Shown piece by piece: positions 1-6,943 of a stretch of 28,655 nucleotides of DNA (the first letter of the stretch is position 1; each line of letters opens with the position of its first letter). Below the pieces are notes generated by a model. It saw only the letters and a list, made by a program, of their open reading frames with translations. It made no database searches and was not told the DNA's origin. Origin of the DNA: a virus; IMG/VR virus record IMGVR_UViG_3300027631_000100, positions 1 to 28,655 of that record. The stretch is one strand, 5' to 3'. The position numbers were made by a program, and so were the translations under genes.

Positions 1-510
1 ATATAAACCTACACAATATGGTAAGTTAGTGGCAATTGGTTGTTCTTCGTTAGCACCAGTGTAAAATCTATCTTCATCACTCACCTCTTCTTTCTTTGCC
101 TTTTGAGCTTCTTGAATTAAGTTTGATGGTAGTCGGATAGTTCTTGCATTTTCATTTAGAGATGCCATAATGGATTGTCTAACCCACCAAACCGCATATG
201 AGATGAATTTTAATCCACTTGTTGGGTCGAATCTTTCTGCTGCCTTTATAAGACCAATATTACCTTCTGATATTAAATCCATAATATCCATTCCTTGGTT
301 TTGATACATTTTTGCAACGGAAATAACAAATCTTAAATTACCCACAACTAATTCTTCGTGTAATTTTGATTTTAACTCCTTACTAATTTTTTTATCATTT
401 AGTAATGTAAAAATTTCTTCTTGTCTTTCGTGAGAAATAACAGAAATTTTACGAATGTCTTTGATGTACTGTTGGATTTCCTCAGTATTGGTGATGATAG
501 ATTTCTTCAT
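1..510 (-). CDS. RNA polymerase sigma factor, sigma-70/RpoD-like (3' end outside window)
   Basis: I read 170 codons without a stop from an ATG at 508-510 to the left edge, so the C-terminus is missing. The protein directs RNA polymerase to promoters. Residues about 12-50 resemble region 1.2 (start MKKSIITNTEEIQQYIKDIR). Residues about 56-125 are a classical region 2: NLRFVISVAKMYQNQGMDIMDL, then a segment around residues 81-95 like SEGNIGLIKAAERFD, and KFISYAVWWVRQSIMASL (residues 101-118), which carries the aromatic -10 recognition and melting residues. RTIRLP at 123-128 opens region 3. The sequence is closer to bacterial RpoD than to T4 gp55. In a phage operon it most likely reprograms host polymerase towards phage promoters (inference). 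A TATCTTTA box lies about 35 bases upstream of the start. The family call is firm; the phase of infection it serves is not known. Confidence 0.93.
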   Translation of the reverse strand, partial: MKKSIITNTEEIQQYIKDIRKISVISHERQEEIFTLLNDKKISKELKSKLHEELVVGNLRFVISVAKMYQNQGMDIMDLISEGNIGLIKAAERFDPTSGLKFISYAVWWVRQSIMASLNENARTIRLPSNLIQEAQKAKKEEVSDEDRFYTGANEEQPIATNLPYCVGLY

Positions 511-545
511 AAAATGAATAATTTAATAGTGACGTGATAGTAGGA

Positions 546-553
546 TAAAGATA
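546..553 (-). promoter_or_regulatory. possible promoter -7 box for the sigma-factor gene
   Basis: On the minus strand this reads TATCTTTA, close to the Bacteroidetes -7 consensus TAnnTTTG, and lies about 35 bases upstream of the sigma-factor ATG. No convincing TTG -33 element was found at the expected distance, and the box falls in AT-rich DNA, so the call is weak. Confidence 0.25.
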
Positions 554-564
554 AGTAATTTTTT

Positions 565-1008
565 TTACTTTGCAAAATTGTCTAGGAAATTTTTTTCCTC
601 GGGGGTAAGACTATCAATCCCCATTTGTTCTATTTTATCTAATAATTCGTCTAAATCCATACTTGGACTTGAGTTCTTATCATAATCTACCCTAATCATC
701 GTAGATGTACCACTTGGTTTAAAGATGAAATCCTTTACTTGTTGTGGTAAGTGGGCTGTAACTAAACTATCCCTATCAAATATAAAATAAAATTTAACAT
801 TGTCATTCATTAACAATGTATATAAATCTTGTGAAAGAGTCTTGTAATCCGTTTCAGAATCAAATATAACAATAATGTTCTGAGAATTCTCTATAACATA
901 CCTTACGGAATTAATTGTCGGCGACTCACTTAATATCTCATTACAAAAATACTCTATATCTTCGTGGTCTTCAAACATACCAAAAATAAATAATATGAAT
1001 GTTTTCAT
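565..1008 (-). CDS. hypothetical protein with DUF6576-like C-terminal tail
   Basis: 147 aa, starting at an ATG seven bases after the stop of the upstream gene, so probably in the same transcript. The body (residues 1-110) alternates hydrophobic and charged stretches, consistent with a small alpha/beta fold (IIVIFDSETDY, KFYFIFDRDS). I do not recognise it. The last ~30 residues (LDELLDKIEQMGIDSLTPEE, then KNFLDNFAK) closely resemble the short helical tail pattern 'D.ILDKI...G..SLT.EEK..L' seen at the C-terminus of Bacteroidetes rhomboid proteases and named DUF6576. That tail may be a docking or interaction motif, but its role is not established. No signal peptide or membrane segment is evident. 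Confidence 0.7.
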   Translation of the reverse strand: MKTFILFIFGMFEDHEDIEYFCNEILSESPTINSVRYVIENSQNIIVIFDSETDYKTLSQDLYTLLMNDNVKFYFIFDRDSLVTAHLPQQVKDFIFKPSGTSTMIRVDYDKNSSPSMDLDELLDKIEQMGIDSLTPEEKNFLDNFAK

Positions 1009-1015
1009 ATCAAAT

Positions 1016-1672
1016 TTAGTTTCTTTTAAACTTTAACTTCCAATAAACCCCTCCACCAATAAATGGAGTTAAACTACCATTAGTACCTTGGTCATCCACT
1101 CTATTTGTAACCCCGACTCCCACTCTATACATGTGGTTGTCATCTTTATTTTTAAATAACATGCTCACACCTATGATATTCACAACGTTAGGTTTATCAA
1201 ATTTAGCATCAATACCTAAATAAGCCTCAGTTTTTCTTGGTATTTGTGTGTAAACGGTGTCTGTAACAATCATACGTTTAACATCTGCAATGAACTTTCT
1301 ATTAACAATACTATTTTTAGATATAGTATCTATAAGTGTAACCGTTCCTTGATTATTTGGTAACGTTAATACTTCTTTGTGTTGTACCTTCGCAAAATGT
1401 ACTTTTAATATTTCCATAGTGTCTATCACCTGATAAACTGGAACCTCTACTCTTTTCTCAACCTCTACTTCAACGGGTACTTCAACCTCCACTTCCACTT
1501 CAACTAATGAATCCACAGTTACCGTATCATGAACGGCATAGGGAATTGAATCTGTTTGAGGTACATATTTTGTTCTTGTGGGTAGATGTCCACCAGGATT
1601 TAAAAATACCAAGAATAATAAAATTATTAAAATAACAATCGTAATATTCTTGGCGTTGAAATGTTTTTTCAT
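1016..1672 (-). CDS. membrane-anchored envelope protein with VEV repeats
   Basis: 218 aa. The ATG directly follows the stop of the upstream gene (TAAATG), which suggests translational coupling. Residues about 9-25 form one strong transmembrane helix (ITIVILIILLFLVFLNPGG) after a basic N-terminus (MKKHFNAKN), so the rest should lie in the periplasm. Residues about 45-85 are built from short VEV/VPVEVEVE repeats (VDSLVEVEVEVEVPVEVEVE). The C-terminal ~70 residues look beta-rich and end in an aromatic strand (FIGGGVYWKLKFKRN), like an outer-membrane-type strand or a small beta domain. Position and topology suggest an inner-membrane-anchored, envelope-spanning protein, possibly in lysis. No family is recognised with confidence; a DUF6808-like phage membrane protein is one possibility. 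Confidence 0.75.
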   Translation of the reverse strand: MKKHFNAKNITIVILIILLFLVFLNPGGHLPTRTKYVPQTDSIPYAVHDTVTVDSLVEVEVEVEVPVEVEVEKRVEVPVYQVIDTMEILKVHFAKVQHKEVLTLPNNQGTVTLIDTISKNSIVNRKFIADVKRMIVTDTVYTQIPRKTEAYLGIDAKFDKPNVVNIIGVSMLFKNKDDNHMYRVGVGVTNRVDDQGTNGSLTPFIGGGVYWKLKFKRN

Positions 1673-2098
1673 TTACTTAAGTAGGTATAAGGATGTCATA
1701 ATTATTCCCGCGAAAGACCCTACCTTATATAAAAAAGTCTTTCTTCTCTGTCCTTTTAATTCTTTTAATAGACTTTCCGACTTTTGTCTTTCTAAACCAA
1801 ATTGTTCATCTTTTTTGTTGATTATCAATTCAAGATTAGAAATCTTTTGATCCTTAAGTGTGTCTTTTTGTTTGAATAAATTAATTTGTTGGTCTTTTAA
1901 ACCAATAACATTGTTTAATTCAACAATCTCTAATTTTGCTCCGTCATAACGAAGTAAATCTTGAAAGGCCAATCTAGCAACTCTTGTTGGTAGGGTGACT
2001 TTAGTTGTATCTAATACAGTAACTTTAGTTGTATCTGTTTGTGAATAACTGCTCAAGCTCAACATTACCAATAGTGATAATAGAATTAACTTTTTCAT
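1673..2098 (-). CDS. exported coiled-coil protein with C-terminal hydrophobic segment (spanin-like topology)
   Basis: 141 aa. The N-terminus (MKKLILLSLLVMLSLSSYSQ) is a textbook Bacteroidetes signal peptide with a likely cleavage before Q20, which supports this start despite a 74-base overlap with the gene upstream. The middle (residues ~50-115) is a charged helical region likely to form a coiled coil (NNVIGLKDQQINLFKQKDTL and following). The end (KVGSFAGIIMTSLYLLK) is a hydrophobic helix that could insert in the inner membrane. An exported N-terminus, coiled coil and C-terminal membrane helix match a unimolecular spanin layout, but the lipobox cysteine that would anchor the N-terminus in the outer membrane is absent. 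A lysis or envelope role is inference. Confidence 0.78.
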   Translation of the reverse strand: MKKLILLSLLVMLSLSSYSQTDTTKVTVLDTTKVTLPTRVARLAFQDLLRYDGAKLEIVELNNVIGLKDQQINLFKQKDTLKDQKISNLELIINKKDEQFGLERQKSESLLKELKGQRRKTFLYKVGSFAGIIMTSLYLLK

Positions 2099-2360
2099 CT
2101 GTGTTGTTTTTAATAATAGTTATGTTTTTTGTTACGTTGTCGATTTGTTTATCAACATTAACAATGTGATTATCGACCTTTTCGATTTGATTGTCTATTT
2201 CTTTATTTGCAGTATAAACAGAATCTATCTCTTTTTGTAAGGATTCAATTTTAGCGTTATATGCTGCAACGTCAGTTTTTATACCTTGATTTTGGAATAT
2301 GGTATAAGCGGCTAAACAAGCAATCAAAACTAATAGGATGTTTGTTTTATCAATCTTCAT
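2025..2360 (-). CDS. small membrane-anchored coiled-coil protein (possible i-spanin-like)
   Basis: 111 aa. Residues 8-23 are a transmembrane helix (ILLVLIACLAAYTIFQ) behind a short basic N-terminus, giving an N-in/C-out protein. Residues ~35-90 carry heptad-like spacing (IESLQKEIDSVYTANKEIDN, IEKVDNHIVNVDKQIDNVTK), so a periplasmic coiled coil is likely. The 3' end overlaps the next gene in another frame by 74 bases (2025-2098), the sort of nesting seen in Rz/Rz1 lysis pairs. It is first in a three-gene membrane-protein run. A TATTTATAA box lies 13 bases before the ATG. No family is recognised; holin or spanin accessory are alternatives. Confidence 0.75.
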   Translation of the reverse strand: MKIDKTNILLVLIACLAAYTIFQNQGIKTDVAAYNAKIESLQKEIDSVYTANKEIDNQIEKVDNHIVNVDKQIDNVTKNITIIKNNTDEKVNSIITIGNVELEQLFTNRYN

Positions 2361-2373
2361 ATTATATGTTTTA

Positions 2374-2382
2374 TTATAAATA
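2374..2382 (-). promoter_or_regulatory. TATTTATAA box upstream of the membrane-protein run
   Basis: The minus strand reads TATTTATAA, 13 bases before the ATG of the 111-aa gene. The same box precedes several other genes here on both strands. It faces a similar plus-strand box at 2460-2470 across the divergent gap. Confidence 0.35.
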
Positions 2383-2459
2383 TGAAGATTTTATCTTTTA
2401 GAATATCGGTAAATTACTTAACCCCCCGAATAATAACTATGATTTTTTCTTTTTTTAAT

Positions 2460-2470
2460 TATATTTATAA
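2460..2470 (+). promoter_or_regulatory. TATATTTATAA box before the GIY-YIG gene
   Basis: TATATTTATAA lies exactly three bases before the ATG of the only plus-strand gene. The core and spacing match the boxes before two minus-strand structural genes, so the motif follows gene orientation. If it is a promoter -7/-10 box, the transcript would start at or next to the ATG. A ribosome-access (A/T-rich) element is the alternative. Confidence 0.4.
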
Positions 2471-2473
2471 TAT

Positions 2474-3199
2474 ATGGAAAACAATAAAACATACATTTAC
2501 GGATTATTTGACATTAACCACCCTAATGAAATTAGGTATATTGGTAAAGCCGATAATCCCTTAAAAAGGTTAAAAAGACATATACAAAATACAAAATATT
2601 CATTTAAACATAATAAAATATTAACTCATAAAGATAGATGGTTAAAAAGTATTAATTTCAATATTGGTTATGTTATCTTAGAAGAATGTAATAAAAATAA
2701 ATGGCAAGAAATTGAAATCAAATATATTAAAAAATTTAATAATTTAACAAATACATCAACCGGCGGAATGGGTGGTGCTGGTTTAATATATAAATTACCA
2801 TTTAATGAGGTTAAACTTTGGGTTAAATCTAATACAAAAATTAATTCTAAATCAAAATGGTATGAATATATTAAAACTAATGATTTACCTATTTTTATAC
2901 CTAATAATCCTAGAGAAGTTTTCTTGAATAAAGGATGGGTTTCTTGGGGTGATTTTTTAGGTACCGGAAGATTATGGGATAATAATGTTAATTATTTAAA
3001 TTATAATGATGCTAAAAAAATAATCAAAAATCTAAATATTAAAACGGGGTTAAAATATAAAGAATTTAGTAAAAATAATTTAATACCTGATAATATACCA
3101 AATAGACCTGAACGTTATTATAAAAAAAGAGGTTGGGTTTCTTGGGGTGATTTTTTAGGTACCGGAAGAATTGCTAATCAATTAAAAACCCCCAATTAA
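2474..3199 (+). CDS. GIY-YIG endonuclease with two phage-integrase-type (INT_rpt) repeats
   Basis: 241 aa. The N-terminal ~100 residues form a GIY-YIG nuclease: YIYGLFD at 7-13, RYIGKA at 21-26, the catalytic-arginine region RLKRH at 32-36 (R32 expected), a probable metal-binding Glu in EIEIKYI (E81) and the closing LTNTSTGG at 91-98. It is followed by two copies of a ~55-residue module (about 112-166 and 176-231), each ending in GWVSWGDFLGTGR, which matches the 'phage-integrase repeat unit' family (PF14882), probably a DNA-binding region. It is the only gene on the plus strand, sits alone between two minus-strand gene sets, has its own box and terminator, and looks AT-richer than its neighbours. 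These traits fit a free-standing homing endonuclease that inserted between two phage genes. Confidence 0.9.
   Translation: MENNKTYIYGLFDINHPNEIRYIGKADNPLKRLKRHIQNTKYSFKHNKILTHKDRWLKSINFNIGYVILEECNKNKWQEIEIKYIKKFNNLTNTSTGGMGGAGLIYKLPFNEVKLWVKSNTKINSKSKWYEYIKTNDLPIFIPNNPREVFLNKGWVSWGDFLGTGRLWDNNVNYLNYNDAKKIIKNLNIKTGLKYKEFSKNNLIPDNIPNRPERYYKKRGWVSWGDFLGTGRIANQLKTPN
2936..2971 (+). repeat. 36-bp direct repeat, copy 1 (encodes GWVSWGDFLGTGR)
   Basis: This stretch is identical base for base to 3134-3169, 198 bases away in the same frame. It encodes the conserved end of the first phage-integrase-type repeat. Identity at synonymous positions suggests recent duplication or gene conversion. Confidence 0.9.
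3134..3169 (+). repeat. 36-bp direct repeat, copy 2
   Basis: Exact second copy of 2936-2971, encoding the end of the second repeat module of the GIY-YIG protein. Confidence 0.9.
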
Positions 3200-3215
3200 G
3201 GGGGTTATAATTTTA
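3187..3215 (+). terminator. hairpin terminator at the end of the GIY-YIG gene
   Basis: AACCCCC (3187-3193) pairs perfectly with GGGGGTT (3200-3206) around the loop AATTAA, followed by TATAATTTTAT. The stop codon of the endonuclease is inside the loop. It lies between convergent genes and could also slow the leftward clpP transcript, since the hairpin is symmetrical and A-rich DNA lies on its other side. Confidence 0.75.
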
Positions 3216-3896
3216 TCATTTTCTATCCTTTATTATCTCATCAATTATTTTATACTCCACCGCCTCTTCCGCATCTAACCACAAATCACGAATCGCATCT
3301 TTTTTTACTTGTTCGGATGTTTTATCTGTATACTCACCCAACATTGTAAATATTTTATCATTTGTTTTTGTCCATTCTTTAAATTGAATTTCTGCAGCTG
3401 CAAATTCACCACCAAAACCACCAGAAGATTGGTGAATCATTGTTTTAGCATTTGGTAAAGAACATCTTTTACCCTTCGTACCTGCACCTAATATAAGAGA
3501 CCCCATTGATGCTGCAAGTATTAAATTAATTGTTCTAACATCACATTTAATATATTTCATTGTATCAATAATACCTAAACCACTAGAAACACTTCCACCT
3601 GGACTATTGATTTGGAATGTGATGTCGTTCGCATCAACACTATCCAAATATTGTAATTGTGCAATGGTATACATAGCCATAGTATCGTTTACTTCTCCCG
3701 CCAAAAAAATAATACGATCATACATCATACGGCTAAAGATATCTAAAGCGGTTGCGTTCATAGATCTCTCTTCTAAAACGTAAGGAGTTAAACTACTTTT
3801 AATTTGTTCTCCAACATAATGTTGTTTTAATGAACTAACACCAACACTTTTGGCAAACGATTGAAAATCGTTATAAAATTTTTCTTTCTGACTCAT
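3216..3896 (-). CDS. clpP: ClpP-family serine protease (S14)
   Basis: 226 aa, slightly longer than bacterial ClpP because of a ~45-residue N-terminal extension. ClpP forms barrel-shaped peptidase rings fed by Clp ATPases. The fold markers are present: INSPGGSV at 96-103, the nucleophile Ser130 in LAASMGSL, the base His155 in MIHQSSGG and Asp204 in IRDLWLDAEEAVEY, giving the full Ser-His-Asp triad. It ends in the usual 'EAVEYKIIDEI' helix. No Clp ATPase is visible in this window, so it may rely on the host ClpX/ClpA. In phages, ClpP-type enzymes can also act as head-maturation proteases; the nearby genes are for recombination rather than head assembly, so the target is open. The promoter-like TATATTTG upstream suggests it can be transcribed separately. 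Confidence 0.94.
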   Translation of the reverse strand: MSQKEKFYNDFQSFAKSVGVSSLKQHYVGEQIKSSLTPYVLEERSMNATALDIFSRMMYDRIIFLAGEVNDTMAMYTIAQLQYLDSVDANDITFQINSPGGSVSSGLGIIDTMKYIKCDVRTINLILAASMGSLILGAGTKGKRCSLPNAKTMIHQSSGGFGGEFAAAEIQFKEWTKTNDKIFTMLGEYTDKTSEQVKKDAIRDLWLDAEEAVEYKIIDEIIKDRK

Positions 3897-3917
3897 ATAT
3901 GTTTTGTTTATGTTTTA

Positions 3918-3925
3918 CAAATATA
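3918..3925 (-). promoter_or_regulatory. Bacteroidetes-type -7 box upstream of clpP
   Basis: The minus strand reads TATATTTG, an exact fit to TAnnTTTG, 21 bases before the clpP ATG in the 45-base gap after the Rad50-like gene. No clear TTG -33 element was found at the usual distance. Confidence 0.45.
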
Positions 3926-3941
3926 TGTCAAATTAATGACA

Positions 3942-6275
3942 TTAAGAAATTTTTGTTGTAATAAAATCTATGGACGATACGTTCTCCTCTTTTTTAATCA
4001 TAATGATGTTATCCGACCAGTTACGTATTAAAGAATTGTGTGATATAACAAGTATGTGGTCAAAGTAATTTTTAATCTTTTTAAAGAATTCTCCCACCAT
4101 TTCCAAGTTCTCATCAGCAATCTTTCCGAACACTTCATCCATAACCACAATGTTTGGTTTAGGTAACGACGATATCTTGGTTAACACACTACGAAGTGCT
4201 AATGATGATATGGTTCTTTCGTAACCAGACCCCGCATTAAGAGGTTTAACGATTCGGGTCTCAGTATCTATCATAATAAATTCAACCTCGTTCTTATCGT
4301 TTATATTCATCTCTAAAATGAAGTGACAACTGTCTACCAATAATCGATACAACTCCTGATTGATTAATGGGATCATATTCTTAAGAATAATCTTAGAGAT
4401 ACCGTTCTTACCATAAACAGTTAAATAGATTTTAAACACCGCAGACAATTCTTCCTCTGCGATAATCTTTTTAATTAACTCTTCATTGATACCAATCTTC
4501 TCATTCATGTTTGTAATGTTATTGGTATGTTTTTCAATACTGGTATTTGTTTGTCTGATGTCTCCGTTCGCAGTTTCTATTTTAGTTTTAAGTGCAATGA
4601 CTTCAGCGTCAATCTTTTGGTTGTCTTCAAGTTTCTTTTTATTACTTTCGTAATTGTCTAATCTTTTTTGTTTACTATCAATCTCTAATTGTTTTTGTTC
4701 AACTTCCAATTCATAACGAGCTTTACGAAGTTTATTTCTTTCGTAAGTTTCAAACTCAGTTTTTAATGTTTCAAATCCTTTCTCCTGTTCTTTTAATAAA
4801 TCAAACTGTATTTGATTTAATTCCATCTCCTTGATGATGTCTTCGATTTCTTTTTTAATCTTTTCGATTTCATCTGTATGGTCTACCTCATCTAATGCAC
4901 GATTACAAGTTGGGCAAACGGTTCCTTCTTCAAATTGTTTTATTAATTTTTCCTTATCACCTTTTTCGTATTTGTATGCAATATCAATTCCCTGAAGATT
5001 TGCCATCTGACCTCTCAACTCTTTATGTTGATCCTCGTGGTAGAATTGTGAAGGTTCAATTACGGTGACACCATCAACATTGGTTTGACTTGTGTTTCTT
5101 TGTGTTGTTAAATCGTTGATTTCTCTTTGTAGTAACGTTGGGTTTGTGTTGATTAGTTCCCTATCAACGTCATTATTTCTTTTTAAGAAAACCTCATCTC
5201 TTTTACCTTCTAACTTTTCTAATTCCTTTTGAAACTTACCTAACTCTTTTGTGAGTCGCTCAATTTCATTCTCGGAATTACTAAGACTTTCCTTATAATT
5301 GGTTATGTCCAATTCTAAAGTTACTTTGTTATATGTGTTAGATACTAACTTCTTACTCCAATCGTTATAAATTTCTTTTGCAATTTCTTCCTTTGCTTTC
5401 AAACTTTCTAAACCCAAAAATTTGGTGAGGATTTGACCTCTAGCCGTTGGTTTAGATTCAATAAGTTCTTCTAAATTATAACCAGTGGTTAAAATAGTTG
5501 AGAGGAAATCTTCCTCAGTACCAATTGCAGATGCAATAAACGATTCGGTTTCTCTTCTTTGTTCACCCGAAAGATTTTCAATTTCCCCGTCTTCTTTTCT
5601 TTTATAGAATTCAAGTTTATTGGTAACTGTATAATCTCCTGATTTTGATTTCTTTCTTAATGTTTTTCTTTCAATAACATAATCATCTCCATCGATTGTT
5701 ATTTCACCTCGTACACTAACTTCATCCTTATCGGTGAATCTATTAAAGATTTCACCATTGGTTTTGGTTTTAGTTGTTGAGTTGAAGAAAAGAAACATTA
5801 ATAAATCTACGGATGATGTGGACTTGCCTCCAAAATTTTTGGGTGTTGATTCTATTACTGTAATACCATCGAGGCCAGTGAAGTCAATAACATTAGAATC
5901 ACCAAAAGATAAAAAATTAGAAAACTCGACTCTTTTAATGAACCATTTGTTGTATCTGACTTTGTTTTCATTTAATTTATCTATCTGTGTATTAACTTTA
6001 TTATCTAACCTATCAACCAATTCCCATTTAATATCGATAGAATTATCCTTAATGAAATCTTTCATTAATTTCTTTTGGTACTGATGGTCCAAAATATTAT
6101 CAGATGCCTCTAAAGACTCCAAACGAGTTTCATTAACATTCGCTAATGTCTTTGTAATTACTTGTACGTTCTTGGAATTGTATTTCTCCTGAAAGTATGA
6201 CTTTACTCTCCTGATTTTTTCAGGTGTAAAATTCTCAGGTACGTCTTGCCAAGTTACTTTTATAAATGGGTTCAT
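3942..6275 (-). CDS. Rad50/SbcC-like (T4 gp46-like) recombination ATPase subunit
   Basis: 777 aa. This family pairs with Mre11-type nucleases to process DNA ends for recombination-dependent replication. After a ~110-residue extension, the ATPase head begins (IKRVEFSNFLSFGD) with a P-loop at about 145-152 (PKNFGGKS). Two long coiled-coil arms flank a zinc hook CPTC at 454-457. The C-terminal half has the signature-like NAGSGYERT at 680-688, Walker B NIVVMDEVFG at 708-717 and the H-loop His746 in VISHNS. The first P-loop glycine is replaced by Pro145, and the N-terminal extension is unusual. T4 gp46 is about 560 aa, so this is longer. The probable partner is the Mre11-like gene at 7782-8606, separated by three small genes. 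Confidence 0.93.
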   Translation of the reverse strand: MNPFIKVTWQDVPENFTPEKIRRVKSYFQEKYNSKNVQVITKTLANVNETRLESLEASDNILDHQYQKKLMKDFIKDNSIDIKWELVDRLDNKVNTQIDKLNENKVRYNKWFIKRVEFSNFLSFGDSNVIDFTGLDGITVIESTPKNFGGKSTSSVDLLMFLFFNSTTKTKTNGEIFNRFTDKDEVSVRGEITIDGDDYVIERKTLRKKSKSGDYTVTNKLEFYKRKEDGEIENLSGEQRRETESFIASAIGTEEDFLSTILTTGYNLEELIESKPTARGQILTKFLGLESLKAKEEIAKEIYNDWSKKLVSNTYNKVTLELDITNYKESLSNSENEIERLTKELGKFQKELEKLEGKRDEVFLKRNNDVDRELINTNPTLLQREINDLTTQRNTSQTNVDGVTVIEPSQFYHEDQHKELRGQMANLQGIDIAYKYEKGDKEKLIKQFEEGTVCPTCNRALDEVDHTDEIEKIKKEIEDIIKEMELNQIQFDLLKEQEKGFETLKTEFETYERNKLRKARYELEVEQKQLEIDSKQKRLDNYESNKKKLEDNQKIDAEVIALKTKIETANGDIRQTNTSIEKHTNNITNMNEKIGINEELIKKIIAEEELSAVFKIYLTVYGKNGISKIILKNMIPLINQELYRLLVDSCHFILEMNINDKNEVEFIMIDTETRIVKPLNAGSGYERTISSLALRSVLTKISSLPKPNIVVMDEVFGKIADENLEMVGEFFKKIKNYFDHILVISHNSLIRNWSDNIIMIKKEENVSSIDFITTKIS

Positions 6276-6282
6276 TAATTAA

Positions 6283-6942
6283 TTATTTATTTGCAAACAT
6301 AACTTCTCTTACTCTTTGTTGAGTAAATTCTTTTTCCATATCCTCTAATTCTTTTTGTGTTGGTCCGCAATATGGTCCATTTTCTAACCATTCTCCGTTG
6401 GGTTGTTTATTAAATGTACGTACAAACTCTTTTGGTATTACTATCCAATCTTCCGGATCATCACTATTACTAACTTTCCTATTAAAGACAAATTTGATTT
6501 TATTAAAGTCTTTTATTGTTTGAGCTTCTACCATACAAATTTGGTCAAATTGTGCATTAACTCTAAAATATATATTTTTATCATGACCTGGATGTGATGT
6601 CAACCATTTGCCAGTATTTCTTTCAGACAATTCACCCAACCCAAAATAAAACCATTTCCAATTTTGCATATTAAGACCCGCAAATCCGAGATTAAAAATA
6701 TCTTGTTGATTACCTGCCCATCTATCTCCCTGAAATGAACCATTTTCACCTTCAGCACCCCATGATGGGTTGTCTACACATACTAAATCAATACCATATT
6801 TGGTACCGCTAATGAATTTTAATCCCAATACTTTTTCCGCAAATGATATGAAAAGTTTTCTCATATCCTCATCATCAAATGGGTCTTGGATTACCTTACC
6901 ATTAATCCTTATGTATCTAAATTTTCTTTTTTGTTGTGACAT
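6283..6942 (-). CDS. hypothetical protein, possible PD-(D/E)XK-like nuclease
   Basis: 219 aa from the ATG at 6940-6942 (MSQQKRKFRYIRINGK), one base after the stop of the gene upstream. A longer reading would need a TTG start at 6966 and a 23-base overlap, so I prefer the ATG. It is not recognised. Residues ~44-75 contain YGIDLVCVDNPSWGAEGEN, which places Asp52 before the pair Glu64/Glu66. That spacing is reminiscent of PD-(D/E)XK nucleases, in which a D and an E(x)E/K pair bind metal, but the classical lysine is absent. Many aromatic residues follow (NWKWFYFGLGE). Its place between the two subunits of a DNA-end-processing pair is consistent with DNA work. The functional suggestion is tentative; the gene call is solid. 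Confidence 0.72.
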   Translation of the reverse strand: MSQQKRKFRYIRINGKVIQDPFDDEDMRKLFISFAEKVLGLKFISGTKYGIDLVCVDNPSWGAEGENGSFQGDRWAGNQQDIFNLGFAGLNMQNWKWFYFGLGELSERNTGKWLTSHPGHDKNIYFRVNAQFDQICMVEAQTIKDFNKIKFVFNRKVSNSDDPEDWIVIPKEFVRTFNKQPNGEWLENGPYCGPTQKELEDMEKEFTQQRVREVMFANK

Positions 6943-6943
6943 A

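Noticed and set aside
2361-2473. tRNA or other RNA gene in the divergent gap
   Set aside because: No cloverleaf or stable hairpin; only the two facing promoter-like boxes and T-rich DNA were seen.
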